DNA of 46,188 bases from Saccharopolyspora oryzae (lineage in GTDB: Bacteria > Actinomycetota > Actinomycetes > Mycobacteriales > Pseudonocardiaceae). The stretch is from positions 1-46,188 of the forward strand of contig NZ_JAQGLA010000061.1 of the NCBI RefSeq assembly GCF_027853915.1, given 5' to 3'. The translations under genes and the position numbers were made by a program. The notes under the pieces were generated by a model. It did not search any database. It was not told the origin of the DNA and saw nothing but the letters and a program-made list of their open reading frames with translations. Of this stretch, positions 16,670 through 25,461 are shown piece by piece. Each line of letters starts with the position of its first letter. Within the stretch, counting starts at the first letter, position 1.

Positions 16670-18391
16670 ATGGACCTGAGCAGACGGTCGTTGCTTCTGT
16701 CCGCCGGCGCCGCCGCGGGGCTGATCGGGGTCGCACCGGCCCTGGGCCACGCCGGCACCGTGATCCCCGCCGATTCCCCCACCCCACCGCGCGGCCCCGG
16801 CGAAGGGCAGGGCCCGTTCCGGAAGCTGGTGATCCGCGGGGTCAACCTGATCGTCGGCGCGGGCGGCGAGGTGCGCGGACCGGTCGACGTGGTGGTCCGC
16901 GGCAACCGCATCGAGCAGATCATCCCCGCAGGTCAGCCGTCCCGCGCACTGCCCGCCGATCGACCCCCGCACGACGCCGAGCACGAGATCGACGCGACCG
17001 GCATGTGGATGATGCCGGGCCTGGTGGACGAGCACACCCACACCGGGACCGGGAGCACCCCGCGGACCTACGCCTACAAGCTGTGGCTGGGGCACGGGGT
17101 CACCACGGTCCGCGGCGTTTCGCTGGCCAAGAACCCCGACGCGGTCTCGGACAAGGAGCGCAGCGAGCGCAACGAGATCGTGGCGCCGCGCATCGTCAAC
17201 TACCAGACCCCGGGCAGCGGCTGGGAGGACGGCCCGGTCGACAGCCCGGAGAAGGCCACCCGGTGGGTGGCGTGGGCGGCCCGCAACGGCGTGGACGGCA
17301 TCAAGTTCTTCGGCGAAGGACCCTACGGCCGCCCGGAGATCGAGGCGGCGATCAAGGCCGCGCGGCAGTCCGGGCTGGGCACCACCATGCACCACTCCCC
17401 ACCGATCTACCCGCAGCTCAACGCGCTGGAGACCGGCAGGCTCGGGCTGGGCACGGTCACCCACTTCTACGGCCACTTCGAGGCGCTGCTCAAGGAAGGC
17501 CGCGAGCACCCGAAGCCACCGGACTACGACTACTCCAACGAAGCGTCGCGGTGGCGGGCGGTCGCCGAGGTCGTCAACTACACGTACCCGCCCGGCTCCG
17601 CGCAGTGGCGCTCGTACCTGTCGCAGCAGCTGGACAACGGCGTGACGTTCGGCCCCACCCTCGGCGTCTACCTCGCCGGGCGCGATCTGCTGCGGACGCG
17701 CGGTCTGGAGTGGCACCCGCGGTTCGTGCTGCCGACGCTGTGGAACTTCTGGGAACCCAGCCCGGAGGCGCACGGCTCGTTCTACTACTCGTGGACCTCC
17801 GAGGACGAGGCGAGCTGGAAGCGCTTCTACGTGCAGTACATGCAGCTCGTCCACGACTACAAGGAGATGGGCGGGCGCATCGCGGGCGGCACCGACCCGG
17901 GGTTCATCTACAACCTGTACGGCTTCGCGAACATCAACGAGCTGGAGATGCTGCGCGAAGCCGGTCTGACGCCGCTGGAAGCGATCGAGGCGATGAGCTC
18001 GGCGGCCGCGCGGACCATCGCCGACCCCACCGGTCGGCCGCCGGAGTACGGCTCGGTGGTGGAGGGATCCATCGCCGACCTGGCGATCCTCGGGGAGAAC
18101 CCGCTGGAGGACCTGAAAACCCTCTACGGCACCGGAACTCCGCGGTTGAACCAGGACACCGGCGACATCGCCCGCGTCGGCGGGGTGCAGTGGACGATCC
18201 GCAACGGCGTCGTCTACGACGCCAAGCGGCTGCTCGCCGACGTGGCCGACATGGTGCAGGCGCAGAAGTCGGCAGGCGCGTGCGGCGACGTCGACCCGGA
18301 CTGGAGCATGTCCGGTCCCTGCGGCGGCAGCCCCGGCGTCGGCGTCGCACCGCCCGCCAAGCCCGCGAAACGCGCCGCACCGCTGCCGTAG
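16670..18391 (+). CDS. Exported amidohydrolase family protein (Tat-type signal)
   Basis: Metal-dependent hydrolase of 573 residues. The N-terminus MDLSRRSLLLSAGAAAG has a twin-arginine-type signal, so the protein is probably exported folded. The amidohydrolase barrel starts near residue 53 (LVIRGVNLIVGAGG). Metal-site residues are His122 and His124 in VDEHTHTG, a Lys in DGIKFFGEG, His residues in TTMHHSPP and VTHFYGHFE, and Asp in AGGTDPGFIY. A PLEAIEAMSSAAARTI/ADLAIL segment closes the domain as in dihydroorotase- and prolidase-like members. The substrate is unknown. It has its own promoter and terminator, so it is a separate unit from the D-amino-acid operon before it. Confidence 0.82.
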   Translation: MDLSRRSLLLSAGAAAGLIGVAPALGHAGTVIPADSPTPPRGPGEGQGPFRKLVIRGVNLIVGAGGEVRGPVDVVVRGNRIEQIIPAGQPSRALPADRPPHDAEHEIDATGMWMMPGLVDEHTHTGTGSTPRTYAYKLWLGHGVTTVRGVSLAKNPDAVSDKERSERNEIVAPRIVNYQTPGSGWEDGPVDSPEKATRWVAWAARNGVDGIKFFGEGPYGRPEIEAAIKAARQSGLGTTMHHSPPIYPQLNALETGRLGLGTVTHFYGHFEALLKEGREHPKPPDYDYSNEASRWRAVAEVVNYTYPPGSAQWRSYLSQQLDNGVTFGPTLGVYLAGRDLLRTRGLEWHPRFVLPTLWNFWEPSPEAHGSFYYSWTSEDEASWKRFYVQYMQLVHDYKEMGGRIAGGTDPGFIYNLYGFANINELEMLREAGLTPLEAIEAMSSAAARTIADPTGRPPEYGSVVEGSIADLAILGENPLEDLKTLYGTGTPRLNQDTGDIARVGGVQWTIRNGVVYDAKRLLADVADMVQAQKSAGACGDVDPDWSMSGPCGGSPGVGVAPPAKPAKRAAPLP

Positions 18392-18423
18392 CGGATTTTC
18401 CCACTGCTCGGGGGAAAATCCGC
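18391..18423 (+). terminator. Terminator overlapping the amidohydrolase stop codon
   Basis: GCGGATTTTCCC, 9-base loop, GGGAAAATCCGC: a perfect 12-pair stem that begins on the last base of the TAG stop. Confidence 0.75.
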
Positions 18424-18453
18424 GAAGCCGACCTTGAGGAAACCTTAAGGCTC

Positions 18454-18469
18454 CGTGGTCTAGTCCACT
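18454..18469. promoter_or_regulatory. DasR-responsive element (dre) before the lactonase gene
   Basis: CGTGGTCTAGTCCACT matches the published dre consensus A(G/C)TGGTCTAGACCA(G/C)T at 14 of 16 positions. It lies about 55 bases before the lactonase start. DasR is the GntR-type repressor of N-acetylglucosamine and chitin use in actinomycetes, released by amino-sugar phosphates. Confidence 0.7.
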
Positions 18470-18523
18470 GGTCTCGAATGCGGCAGACTGTCCCGCGATC
18501 GTCCACCGAGCAGGGAGAACATC

Positions 18524-19681
18524 GTGCGGGACAACGCAATGCCGCGTCGCCGGTTCCTCACCGCCGCAGGCGCTCTCGGCCTCGCAGGCGCGGCCGGGGT
18601 GGTCGCCACCAGCACCGCGTGCGCGACCACCTCGTCGGCCGCACCCCAGGCCGACCCGGCGATGCAGCACGCCGCCGGGCTGATGACGCTCATCGGCAGC
18701 TACACCTCGGCCTCCCCGGCCGGTCGCGGCCTGGAGGTGGCGATCCGCAACGACGCGGGCGTGCTCGAACCGTCCGGAGTGGTCGACGGGGTTCCCGACG
18801 CTTCGTTCTTCGCCTGGTCGCCGGACCACAAATACCTCTACGTCACCAACGAGGTCCCGGAGGGCACGATCACCGCTGTCGACCTCTCCGGTCACCACCC
18901 GATGGTCCTGGGCAGCCAGCCCACCGGCGGCGCGGGCCCCACGCACCTGACGGTGCACCCGAGCGGCGAGTTCATCTTCACCGCCAACTACACCGACGGC
19001 ACGGTCTCGGTGCACCGCCGCAACGCCGACGGCACCATCGGCGAGTCCACCGACCTGGTCAAGCACCCCGGTGCCGAGCCGCACGCCCACCAGGTGCTCG
19101 TCGATCCCAGCAAGCAGTGGGTGGTCGCGGTGGACCTCGGCGCGGACGCCGTGTTCGTCTACGCCTTCGACGCGGCCACCGGCAAGCTCACCCAGCACCA
19201 GCACCTCGAACTGCCCACCGGCACCGGGCCGCGCCACCTGGCGTTCAACTACGACCGCGCCTACCTGCTGGCCGAGCTGAAGTCCGAGATCACCGTGCTG
19301 GACTGGGACCTGGACGCCGGCCAGTTCACCCCGGGGCAGGTCGTCGGCACCCGCGAACCCGACGCGAGCGGCGAGAACTTCCCGGCGGAGATCGCGATCA
19401 CCCGCGACGCCAAGTTCGCCTACGCCACCAACCGCGGCGACAACAACATCGCCACCTTCGCGATCACCGGCGAGGGGCTGGAGTTCCGGGGCACCACGCC
19501 GGTCGGCGGAGACTGGCCCCGCCACTTCGCCCTCGACCCGGAGCAGACGTCCCTCTACGTGGCCAACCAGCGCTCCGGCGCGATCACCCGCCTGACCCGC
19601 GACGCGGGTTCCGGCGCCCTCTCCCCCACGCAGGACGTCTACGAGTGCCCATCGGTCGCAGCCGTGACCTTCCACGGCTGA
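18524..19681 (+). CDS. Exported lactonase family protein (YbhE/6-phosphogluconolactonase-type beta-propeller)
   Basis: Seven-bladed propeller protein of the PF10282-type lactonase family, 385 residues. The signal is Tat-like (MPRRRFLTAAGALGLAGAAG) with a Cys at residue 33 that may or may not be lipidated. Repeating blade segments include GSYTSASPAGRGLEVA, YLYVTNEVPEGTITA, GGAGPTHLTVHPSGEFIFT, EPHAHQVLVDPS, TGTGPRHLAFN and WPRHFALDP. The cytosolic members hydrolyse 6-phosphogluconolactone; an exported one more likely acts on another sugar lactone or has a binding role. GTG at 18524 is preferred because GGGAG lies just upstream. The DasR-like site before it suggests a link to amino-sugar metabolism. 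Confidence 0.87.
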   Translation: MRDNAMPRRRFLTAAGALGLAGAAGVVATSTACATTSSAAPQADPAMQHAAGLMTLIGSYTSASPAGRGLEVAIRNDAGVLEPSGVVDGVPDASFFAWSPDHKYLYVTNEVPEGTITAVDLSGHHPMVLGSQPTGGAGPTHLTVHPSGEFIFTANYTDGTVSVHRRNADGTIGESTDLVKHPGAEPHAHQVLVDPSKQWVVAVDLGADAVFVYAFDAATGKLTQHQHLELPTGTGPRHLAFNYDRAYLLAELKSEITVLDWDLDAGQFTPGQVVGTREPDASGENFPAEIAITRDAKFAYATNRGDNNIATFAITGEGLEFRGTTPVGGDWPRHFALDPEQTSLYVANQRSGAITRLTRDAGSGALSPTQDVYECPSVAAVTFHG

Positions 19682-19683
19682 CC

Positions 19684-19720
19684 CCTCGGGAAGGGCGGGC
19701 TCCCCGCGCCCTCCCCGAGG
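19684..19720. terminator. Terminator after lactonase gene
   Basis: CCTCGGG plus AGGGCG pair with CGCCCT plus CCCGAGG, with small bulges. First of two back-to-back hairpins between convergent genes. Confidence 0.7.
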
Positions 19721-19723
19721 TTC

Positions 19724-19758
19724 GGGTCTCGCCGTCCCGGTCGGCGTCGGCGAGACCC
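19724..19758. terminator. Second hairpin, terminator for the TetR gene
   Basis: GGGTCTCGCCG and CGGCGAGACCC form a perfect 11-pair stem, 12 bases after the TetR stop on the minus strand. Confidence 0.7.
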
Positions 19759-19770
19759 ACCAGCAGTTCG

Positions 19771-20478
19771 TCAGGCAGTACCGGCGTCGGGGAGCTGCGC
19801 TTCGACCCCGTCGAGGATGGTGGCCAGGCCGAGTTCGAAGGAGGCGTCGAAGTCGTCGGTGCCGACGACGTCCGCATGCTGCGCCAGGGTCGGGTAGTCC
19901 TCCCGGCGGCTTTCGAGGTGCTGCTGGGTCCAGCGTCGGAGCTGGGCTTCGCGGGCGGGATCCCGGTGCACCGCCCGCCAGAAGTTCTCCGTCGCGGCCC
20001 ACCCCTGGACGTAGTACGTCAGCGCACCGATGACAGCCGTCAGGCGGTGGCCTTCAAGCCCGACCGCGGTCAGAACGGCGTAGAACCGCTCGGAGAGCGC
20101 TAACGAGTTCGGGCCGAGCAGCGGACGGGTGGACATCAGGGCCGGCAACCACGGATGCTGCTTCATCACGTCCCGGGCTCGGACCAGCTGCTGCGCGAGG
20201 GCCTCCCGCCAGGGCACCCCATCGATCCCGTCGAGCTCGACGCCGGCGAAGGCCTCGTCAACCGCGAGGTCGAGCACGTCCTCCTTGCTGCCCACGTACT
20301 CGTACAGCGACATCGCGCTGACGTCCAGCCGGGCGGCGAGCCGCCGCATGGACAGTCCCGAAGCGCCGTCCGCGTCCAGCACCGCGACCGCGGCACGTGC
20401 GATGCGTTCCCTGGACAGGCGCGGTTTGCGGGGGCGTTGCTCGGCGAACCAGATCGCCGGTGGTCTTTCCTCGGCCAT
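19771..20478 (-). CDS. TetR family transcriptional regulator
   Basis: Repressor of 235 residues. The DNA-binding domain (about residues 20-70) reads RIARAAVAVLDADGASGLSM then RLAARLDVSAMSLYEYVGSK, the TetR helix-turn-helix. The C-terminal part resembles the TetR_C_1 group, with WREALAQQLVRARDVMKQHPWLPAL. It is divergent from the DUF885 gene, and a perfect 16-base palindrome lies between the two starts, so it most likely represses itself and that gene. GGGAGGAG precedes the ATG. Confidence 0.93.
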   Translation of the reverse strand: MAEERPPAIWFAEQRPRKPRLSRERIARAAVAVLDADGASGLSMRRLAARLDVSAMSLYEYVGSKEDVLDLAVDEAFAGVELDGIDGVPWREALAQQLVRARDVMKQHPWLPALMSTRPLLGPNSLALSERFYAVLTAVGLEGHRLTAVIGALTYYVQGWAATENFWRAVHRDPAREAQLRRWTQQHLESRREDYPTLAQHADVVGTDDFDASFELGLATILDGVEAQLPDAGTA

Positions 20479-20496
20479 GCGCTCCTCCCTTACAGC

Positions 20497-20512
20497 GTAC
20501 GGAAAACCGTAC
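20497..20512. promoter_or_regulatory. TetR operator palindrome
   Basis: GTACGGAAAACCGTAC: 6-base arms and a 4-base A-tract spacer, perfect. It sits 19 bases before the tetR start and 46 before the DUF885 start. Confidence 0.75.
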
Positions 20513-20558
20513 AGCTAGCTTCGACCGGAGTTAGGCGGAGCGCCACGAGGAGGATTCG

Positions 20559-21767
20559 ATGACACCGGACGAATGGCTGCGCCAGTACGCGCTTCTGGCG
20601 CTGCGCATCGACAAGTTGGTGACGGGCAGCGCGACGGGGACCGTGGTGATCTACAGCGGGCCACCGCCATGGCGGGACCAGGTGGCGGGCGAAGAGCCGA
20701 CGGCGGCGCGGCAGCTGGTCGAAGACGCCGAAGCGCTGCTGGACACCTCGCCGTTTCCCGCCGAGCGCGCTCGCTACCTGGCTGCCCAGGTGCGGGCCAT
20801 GCGAGCGGTCGCCCGGCGACTGGCCGGCGAGCAGCTGCCGCTGTCGGCGCATGCCAGCGAATGCTTGGGCGTGCCAGTGCGAATGCTGCCGACGGAGGTC
20901 TTCGACGAGGCGCACGACTTGCTGGACCGCGCTTTGCCGCAGGGCACCGGGTCGCTGCTGGAGCGGCTGCAGTCCTGGCAGGCGTCCTACGCGCTGCCAC
21001 CGGCCCAGGTGGACCAGCTGCCGGCCCTCGTCGACCGCGCAGTCGCCGAGACCCGCAGGCGCACGGACGAGATCGTGGCCCTGCCCGAGGGCGAGGTGAC
21101 CAAGTGCGAGTTGGCCACCGGCGTGAACTTCCGGGCCGCCGGGGCCTACGAGGGGGATCTGCGCTCGACGATCCACATCAACGCCGACCTGCCGTTCAAC
21201 CTGGCCGACCTGCTCTACGTCGTCGCCCACGAGGGGCACCCCGGGCACATCGCCGAATCGATGCTCAAGGAGCTCCGGCTGGTCGACGAGCTCGGCTTCG
21301 CGGACCAGCAGGTGCGGTTCATGCTCTCGCCATCGTTCGTGATCAGCGAGGGGCTCGGGTTGCACGCGCAGGACATCGCCTTCCCCAGCGGCCAAGCCCA
21401 GACGTGGCTGACCGAGAACGTCCTCGCCGAGCGGGGGATCGCGCCGGACGGCTCCGATTTCGCTGCGATCCACCGCGCGCAGAACATCCTGTTCGGAGCC
21501 TGGGGCAATGCTGCGCTCCTCGCCGATGAAGGCCGTCCGGACGCCGAGATCAGCGCCTACCTCACCAGGTGGGCGCTGATCTCGGATGCTGACGCCGGTG
21601 CGGTCCTGACCTTGCTCCGGGCCGGGGGCATGTCCTGCTACGTGTGGGGCTACTTCCACGGTTGGCGGCTGCTCGACCGGTGGCTGGCCGCTCCCGACCG
21701 CGACGCGCGGGTGCGCCGGGTGCTCACCGAGCAGTTGCTACCCGCCGACCTCGAAGTCCCGGCTTGA
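20559..21767 (+). CDS. DUF885 family protein (putative zinc peptidase-like)
   Basis: Soluble protein of 402 residues. The segment LLYVVAHEGHPGHIAE (HEGHPGH at 224-230) is the signature of the DUF885 family, which resembles gluzincin metallopeptidases (HExxH-like motif). A later EGLGLHAQDIAFP segment gives a second Glu and His that could be metal ligands. No signal peptide is seen. GAGGAGG lies before the ATG. It is probably controlled by the divergent TetR. Its substrate is unknown. The last 30 bases overlap the 3' end of the convergent GH5 gene. Confidence 0.82.
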   Translation: MTPDEWLRQYALLALRIDKLVTGSATGTVVIYSGPPPWRDQVAGEEPTAARQLVEDAEALLDTSPFPAERARYLAAQVRAMRAVARRLAGEQLPLSAHASECLGVPVRMLPTEVFDEAHDLLDRALPQGTGSLLERLQSWQASYALPPAQVDQLPALVDRAVAETRRRTDEIVALPEGEVTKCELATGVNFRAAGAYEGDLRSTIHINADLPFNLADLLYVVAHEGHPGHIAESMLKELRLVDELGFADQQVRFMLSPSFVISEGLGLHAQDIAFPSGQAQTWLTENVLAERGIAPDGSDFAAIHRAQNILFGAWGNAALLADEGRPDAEISAYLTRWALISDADAGAVLTLLRAGGMSCYVWGYFHGWRLLDRWLAAPDRDARVRRVLTEQLLPADLEVPA

Positions 21768-23072
21768 GGCGTTGACCAGGCGGTGCCAGGCGTCGGCCCG
21801 CCAGTCGTCGCCGTCGTCGAGGAACATGCGGTTGCCCGCGCTGTCCCAGTGCGCCAGGGCCCAGCCGTTGCCCTGGCGGTTCTCGTGCCAGCCGACCAGC
21901 GGCCAGTAGGCGAAGTCGGTGTCGTTGGCGACGAGGAAGTCCACGAAGTTCTCGAACCACGCCCGGACCTTGGGGTCCTGCTCGTCGCGGCCACCCACGC
22001 CGAACTCACTGATCCACAGCGGGGCGGTGTAGGGCTGACCGTCCTCGGTCACGAAGAACGCCTGGCGCTGCAGCACGTCGTGCAGCTCGTCGCGGGACAG
22101 GTCCTGGTAGCGCGGGTCGCTGGTCTCCCCCGTGCCGGTCGCACCGGAGTGGTTCGGGCCGGTGTAGCCGTAGAAGTGCGCCGAGTACACCAGCTTTCCC
22201 GGTTTTGCCAACGTGTGCGACAACGTCCGGACCGGTTCCAGCGTCGGCCGGCCGTGCGGGAAGCCGTCCACCGGGATGCCGACCCAGTTGATCCCCTCGA
22301 TGATGATCAGCAGGTTCGGGTTGGCCTCGTTGAGGATCCGGTCCCCGGCGCGCTGCGAGGCGGCGAACCAGTCGTGCGCGTCGCCCAGCCCCCAGTTCGG
22401 GTCGTCGAACACGTCGCGCCGCACCTCGTTGTACAGGTCGGCGCCGACCACGCGCGGGTTGTCCCGGTAGCGGCCGGCCATGAACGCCCAGTCGTCCTCC
22501 CACTGCTGGTCGCTCTGACTGCTGTTCCAGCGCTCGTTGCCGTCGACCCCGCAGCACCAGCGGGTGGTGTTGGTGTGGTTGTTCAGGATCACCGCGAATC
22601 CGCGGTCGGTGAGCGCGGAAACCGCCGCGTCGTAGACCTGCAGCCGGGTCTTGCCGCGCAGCTGCGGGTTCGCCGCGACCGCCTGGTCCGGCACGGTCGA
22701 CTCGTCGCGGATCATGTCGTTGGCGAACGGCAACCGGATGCTGTTGAGACCGAGTTCGGCGAAGCTGTCGAGGATTTCGCCGATCGGCGCCCGGTCCAGG
22801 CCCAGCGGGATGCCGTTGCTGTTCTCGCCGGCGTGGTGGTTGGCCGGGTCGTCGACATCGCCGCTGCCGTCGTAGGTTCCGCTGGCCCCGTGCCAGTTCC
22901 CGGATTTCAGCTTGAAGCGGGAACCACCGGCGTCGACGATGTAGCGCCCCTCGGTGTGCAGCGGCGCGGTCCACGTGGCGGCCAGGTCGGGTTCTTCGGG
23001 CTGAGCTGGGCTGGGTGGCAGCGGTTGCACCAGCGTTGCGGTGAGGACGGCAGTGAGCAACCCGGCGATCAT
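21738..23072 (-). CDS. Secreted glycoside hydrolase family 5 protein (cellulase-like)
   Basis: Retaining beta-glycanase of 444 residues. A signal peptide (MIAGLLTAVLTATLVQPLPPS) is followed by the (beta/alpha)8 barrel. SIRLPFANDM, VILNNHT, VGADLYNEVR (acid/base Glu216), SAHFYGY and PLWISEFGVGG (nucleophile Glu356) are the expected GH5 landmarks. No carbohydrate-binding module is present. ATG at 23072 has GGGAG six bases upstream and begins the signal peptide; a longer frame from 23138 would precede it with non-signal sequence. It is divergent from the DasABC-like operon. The likely substrate is cellulose or another beta-glucan, but GH5 subfamily cannot be set by eye. Confidence 0.9.
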   Translation of the reverse strand: MIAGLLTAVLTATLVQPLPPSPAQPEEPDLAATWTAPLHTEGRYIVDAGGSRFKLKSGNWHGASGTYDGSGDVDDPANHHAGENSNGIPLGLDRAPIGEILDSFAELGLNSIRLPFANDMIRDESTVPDQAVAANPQLRGKTRLQVYDAAVSALTDRGFAVILNNHTNTTRWCCGVDGNERWNSSQSDQQWEDDWAFMAGRYRDNPRVVGADLYNEVRRDVFDDPNWGLGDAHDWFAASQRAGDRILNEANPNLLIIIEGINWVGIPVDGFPHGRPTLEPVRTLSHTLAKPGKLVYSAHFYGYTGPNHSGATGTGETSDPRYQDLSRDELHDVLQRQAFFVTEDGQPYTAPLWISEFGVGGRDEQDPKVRAWFENFVDFLVANDTDFAYWPLVGWHENRQGNGWALAHWDSAGNRMFLDDGDDWRADAWHRLVNASSRDFEVGG

Positions 23073-23200
23073 GCGCGCTCCCTGGGGTTCGGACGAATCG
23101 CGGATCGGCCGCGGCCCACCAATCCTCCCAGTGATCATCAGGACGAAAACCTCTGGGAATTCACCACTTTTCCCGGCCTCGCATCATCCCAACCGCGAAA

Positions 23201-23216
23201 ATTGGTTCAGACCTTG
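23201..23216. promoter_or_regulatory. DasR-like element before the sugar ABC operon
   Basis: The core TGGTTCAGACCT (23203-23214) differs by one base from the chitinase-promoter repeat TGGTCCAGACCT and by three from TGGTCTAGACCA. It overlaps the first base of the -35 box of the ABC operon, a position suited to repression. Confidence 0.6.
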
Positions 23217-23242
23217 CCTTTCCCGGTTGTGATCCATAGCAT
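23214..23242 (+). promoter_or_regulatory. Promoter of the sugar ABC / GH20 operon
   Basis: TTGCCT (23214-23219), 17-base spacer, TAGCAT (23237-23242); start codon of the binding protein 51 bases downstream. Confidence 0.65.
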
Positions 23243-23293
23243 CCGATTGCTCAGCGCAAAACGGGAATTGCGGACAGTGCAACGGAGACTGCC

Positions 23294-24580
23294 ATGCGTG
23301 CCTGGAAAGCCATCACCGTCACCGCCATCGGTGCCTTGCTCACAGCCTGCGGACCACCGCAGGTGCAGCAGGACGGACCCGCTGAGGACGAAAGCACCGG
23401 CACGCTGCGGGTCTGGCTGTTCGACGAGGCCACCCGCGGACCCAAGCAGACCACTGTGGACGAAGCGGTGGCCCGCTTCGAGGCCGAGCACCAGGGCGTC
23501 CAGGTCGACGTGCAGTACATCCCGGTGGACACCCGCTCGGAGCGGTTCACCGGCGCGTTCAACGATCCGGCCAGCGCCCCGGACGTCGCCGAGTACGGCA
23601 ACACCGACGTGGCCGGTTACGTCGCCGCAGGCGGTCTCGCCGACCTGACCGACCAGCTCGGCCAGTGGCCGGAGGCCGCCGACCTGGACGAATCGGTGCT
23701 GGAGACCGCGAAGGTCGACGGCAAGGTCTACGGCGTGCCCTGGTACACCGGCATCCGCGCGCTGTACTACCGCACCGACGTCTTCGACGAGCTCGGCCTG
23801 AAACCCCCGCGCACCACCGCGGAACTGGTCGACACCGCGCAGCGGATCCGCGAAGCCCGCCCCGACCTCTACGGCATCTCCGTCGGCGGCAAGTACCACT
23901 ACGCGCTGATGCCGTTCATCTGGGCCGCGGGCGGCGACATCGCCCGCCAGGACGGCGGCACCTGGAAGTCCACTGTGGACCATCCCGCCGCCCGCGAGGG
24001 CGTGGCCACCTACTCGTCGCTGATCAGCGGCGGCGCGTGCCCGCGCGAGCAGTGCGCGGACATGACCGGCAGCCAGGCAGTGCAGGCCTTCGCCTCCGGC
24101 AAGGCCGCGATGACCATCGGCGGCGACTTCAACCGCGCCGCGGTGGAAGCCGGTGCGGCAGGCGGCAAGTACGCGGTGGTCCCGCTGCCCGGCAAGACCG
24201 ACGGATCCATCGCCCCGGCCTTCGCCGGCGGGAACATGCTGGGCGTGCTGAAGTCCTCCAAGCGCGCCACGCTGGCCAAGGAGTTCGTGCAGCTGCTGGC
24301 GGGCAAGGAGTACCAGCGCAAGATGTACGACGCGATGGGCAACCTGCCCACCTTCACCGACGTGCAGCAGGAACTCGCCGCCGGCGACCCCGCCGTGGCA
24401 CCGTTCGTGCAGACCCTGCAAGCCGGAACCCGGTTCGTGCCCACCACCGACGGCTGGTCGAAGATCGACGCGCAGGGCGTGCTGCCCACGATGGTGCAGC
24501 AGGTCATCACCGGCACCAGCGTCGAGGAGGCCACCTCCGGCGCGGCCGAGCAGATGAACTCCGCGTTCGAAGGCCGCTGA
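23294..24580 (+). CDS. Sugar ABC transporter substrate-binding lipoprotein, DasA-like
   Basis: Extracellular solute-binding protein of 428 residues in the carbohydrate uptake (CUT1) group. The signal peptide ends in a lipobox, ALLTACG (Cys19), so it is membrane-anchored. The body has the SBP family 1 fold: TLRVWLFDEATRG, PVDTRSERFTGAFND, VPWYTGIRALYYRTDVFDEL, FIWAAGGDIARQDG, and KAAMTIGGDFNRAA. Co-transcription with a GH20 hexosaminidase and the DasR-like site suggest chitobiose or N-acetylglucosamine as ligand. Its stop overlaps the next start by one base (TGATG). Confidence 0.9.
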   Translation: MRAWKAITVTAIGALLTACGPPQVQQDGPAEDESTGTLRVWLFDEATRGPKQTTVDEAVARFEAEHQGVQVDVQYIPVDTRSERFTGAFNDPASAPDVAEYGNTDVAGYVAAGGLADLTDQLGQWPEAADLDESVLETAKVDGKVYGVPWYTGIRALYYRTDVFDELGLKPPRTTAELVDTAQRIREARPDLYGISVGGKYHYALMPFIWAAGGDIARQDGGTWKSTVDHPAAREGVATYSSLISGGACPREQCADMTGSQAVQAFASGKAAMTIGGDFNRAAVEAGAAGGKYAVVPLPGKTDGSIAPAFAGGNMLGVLKSSKRATLAKEFVQLLAGKEYQRKMYDAMGNLPTFTDVQQELAAGDPAVAPFVQTLQAGTRFVPTTDGWSKIDAQGVLPTMVQQVITGTSVEEATSGAAEQMNSAFEGR

Positions 24581-25461
24581 TGGCCGCACTGCTCTACCTC
24601 GCACCGGCCGGGCTGCTGCTGGCCGTGATGATGGGCTACCCGCTCTACCAGCTGGTGCAGATCTCCCTCTACGAGTACGGGCAGGCGCAGGCCTCCGGCG
24701 GTGCCGCGCTGGAGTTCCTCGGCGCAGGCAACTACCTGGCGCTGCTGGGCGATGCGGAGTTCTGGACGATCCTGGCCCAGACCTGCCTGTTCGCCGCGGT
24801 GTGCGTGGTGGGCAGCCTGGCGGTCGGCATCGCGCTGGCGGTGCTGGCCACCAGGATCAGCCCGCTGCCGCGGCTGCTGCTGTTCCTGGCCGCGATCGGC
24901 GCCTGGGCGACCCCGGCGATGGCCGGTTCGACGGTGTGGCTGTTCCTGTTCGACCAGGACTTCGGGCTGGTCAACGAGGTGCTCACCGGGATCGGCGTGG
25001 ACGGCGCGGCCGGGTTCTCCTGGACCTACGACCGGTTCGTGGCCTTCGGCTTGGTGGCCGCCGAGGTGATCTGGTGCTCGTTCCCGTTCGTGCTGGTCAC
25101 CACCTACGCCGGGCTCAGCGGGATTCCCGGCGAGGTGGTGGAGGCCGCGGCGCTGGACGGCGCGTCGACGTGGCGGACCGCGCGCAGCGTGCTGCTGCCG
25201 ATGCTCAAACCGGTGCTGGTGATCGCCACCATCCAGTCGATCATCTGGGACTTCAAGATCTTCACCCAGATCTACGTGATGACCAACGGGGGCGGCGTGG
25301 CCGGGCAGAACATGGTGCTCAACGTCTACGCGTACCAGGAGGCGTTCGCCGGTTCGAACTACGGGCTCGGCTCGGCCATCGGCGTGGTGATGACCGTGCT
25401 GCTCGTGCTGATCACGCTGGCCTACCTGCGGGCCCAGCGCAAGGACGGGGCGATCGCATGA
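24580..25461 (+). CDS. Sugar ABC transporter permease, DasB-like
   Basis: First permease of the importer, 293 residues, six membrane segments (MalF-type). The EAA loop is present as VVEAAALDGASTWRTARSVL and marks the contact with the ATPase. The ATG at 24580 opens almost directly into the first membrane segment (ALLYLAPAGLLLAVMMGYPL), so its cytoplasmic N-terminal tail is shorter than usual. It overlaps both neighbours (TGATG before, ATGA after). There is no ATPase gene in the operon; in actinomycetes such CUT1 importers share the MsiK ATPase, which is likely here. Confidence 0.92.
   Translation: MAALLYLAPAGLLLAVMMGYPLYQLVQISLYEYGQAQASGGAALEFLGAGNYLALLGDAEFWTILAQTCLFAAVCVVGSLAVGIALAVLATRISPLPRLLLFLAAIGAWATPAMAGSTVWLFLFDQDFGLVNEVLTGIGVDGAAGFSWTYDRFVAFGLVAAEVIWCSFPFVLVTTYAGLSGIPGEVVEAAALDGASTWRTARSVLLPMLKPVLVIATIQSIIWDFKIFTQIYVMTNGGGVAGQNMVLNVYAYQEAFAGSNYGLGSAIGVVMTVLLVLITLAYLRAQRKDGAIA

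Noticed and set aside
13167..20002. Two giant open frames on the minus strand (13167-16787 and 16460-20002) opposite the D-amino-acid, amidohydrolase and lactonase genes
   Set aside because: Compositionally biased shadow frames; the plus-strand genes have clear motifs, ribosome-binding sites and tight operon spacing.
16670..23072. Biosynthetic gene cluster
   Set aside because: No PKS, NRPS, terpene or RiPP core enzymes; the genes are exported hydrolases and regulators with separate promoters and terminators.
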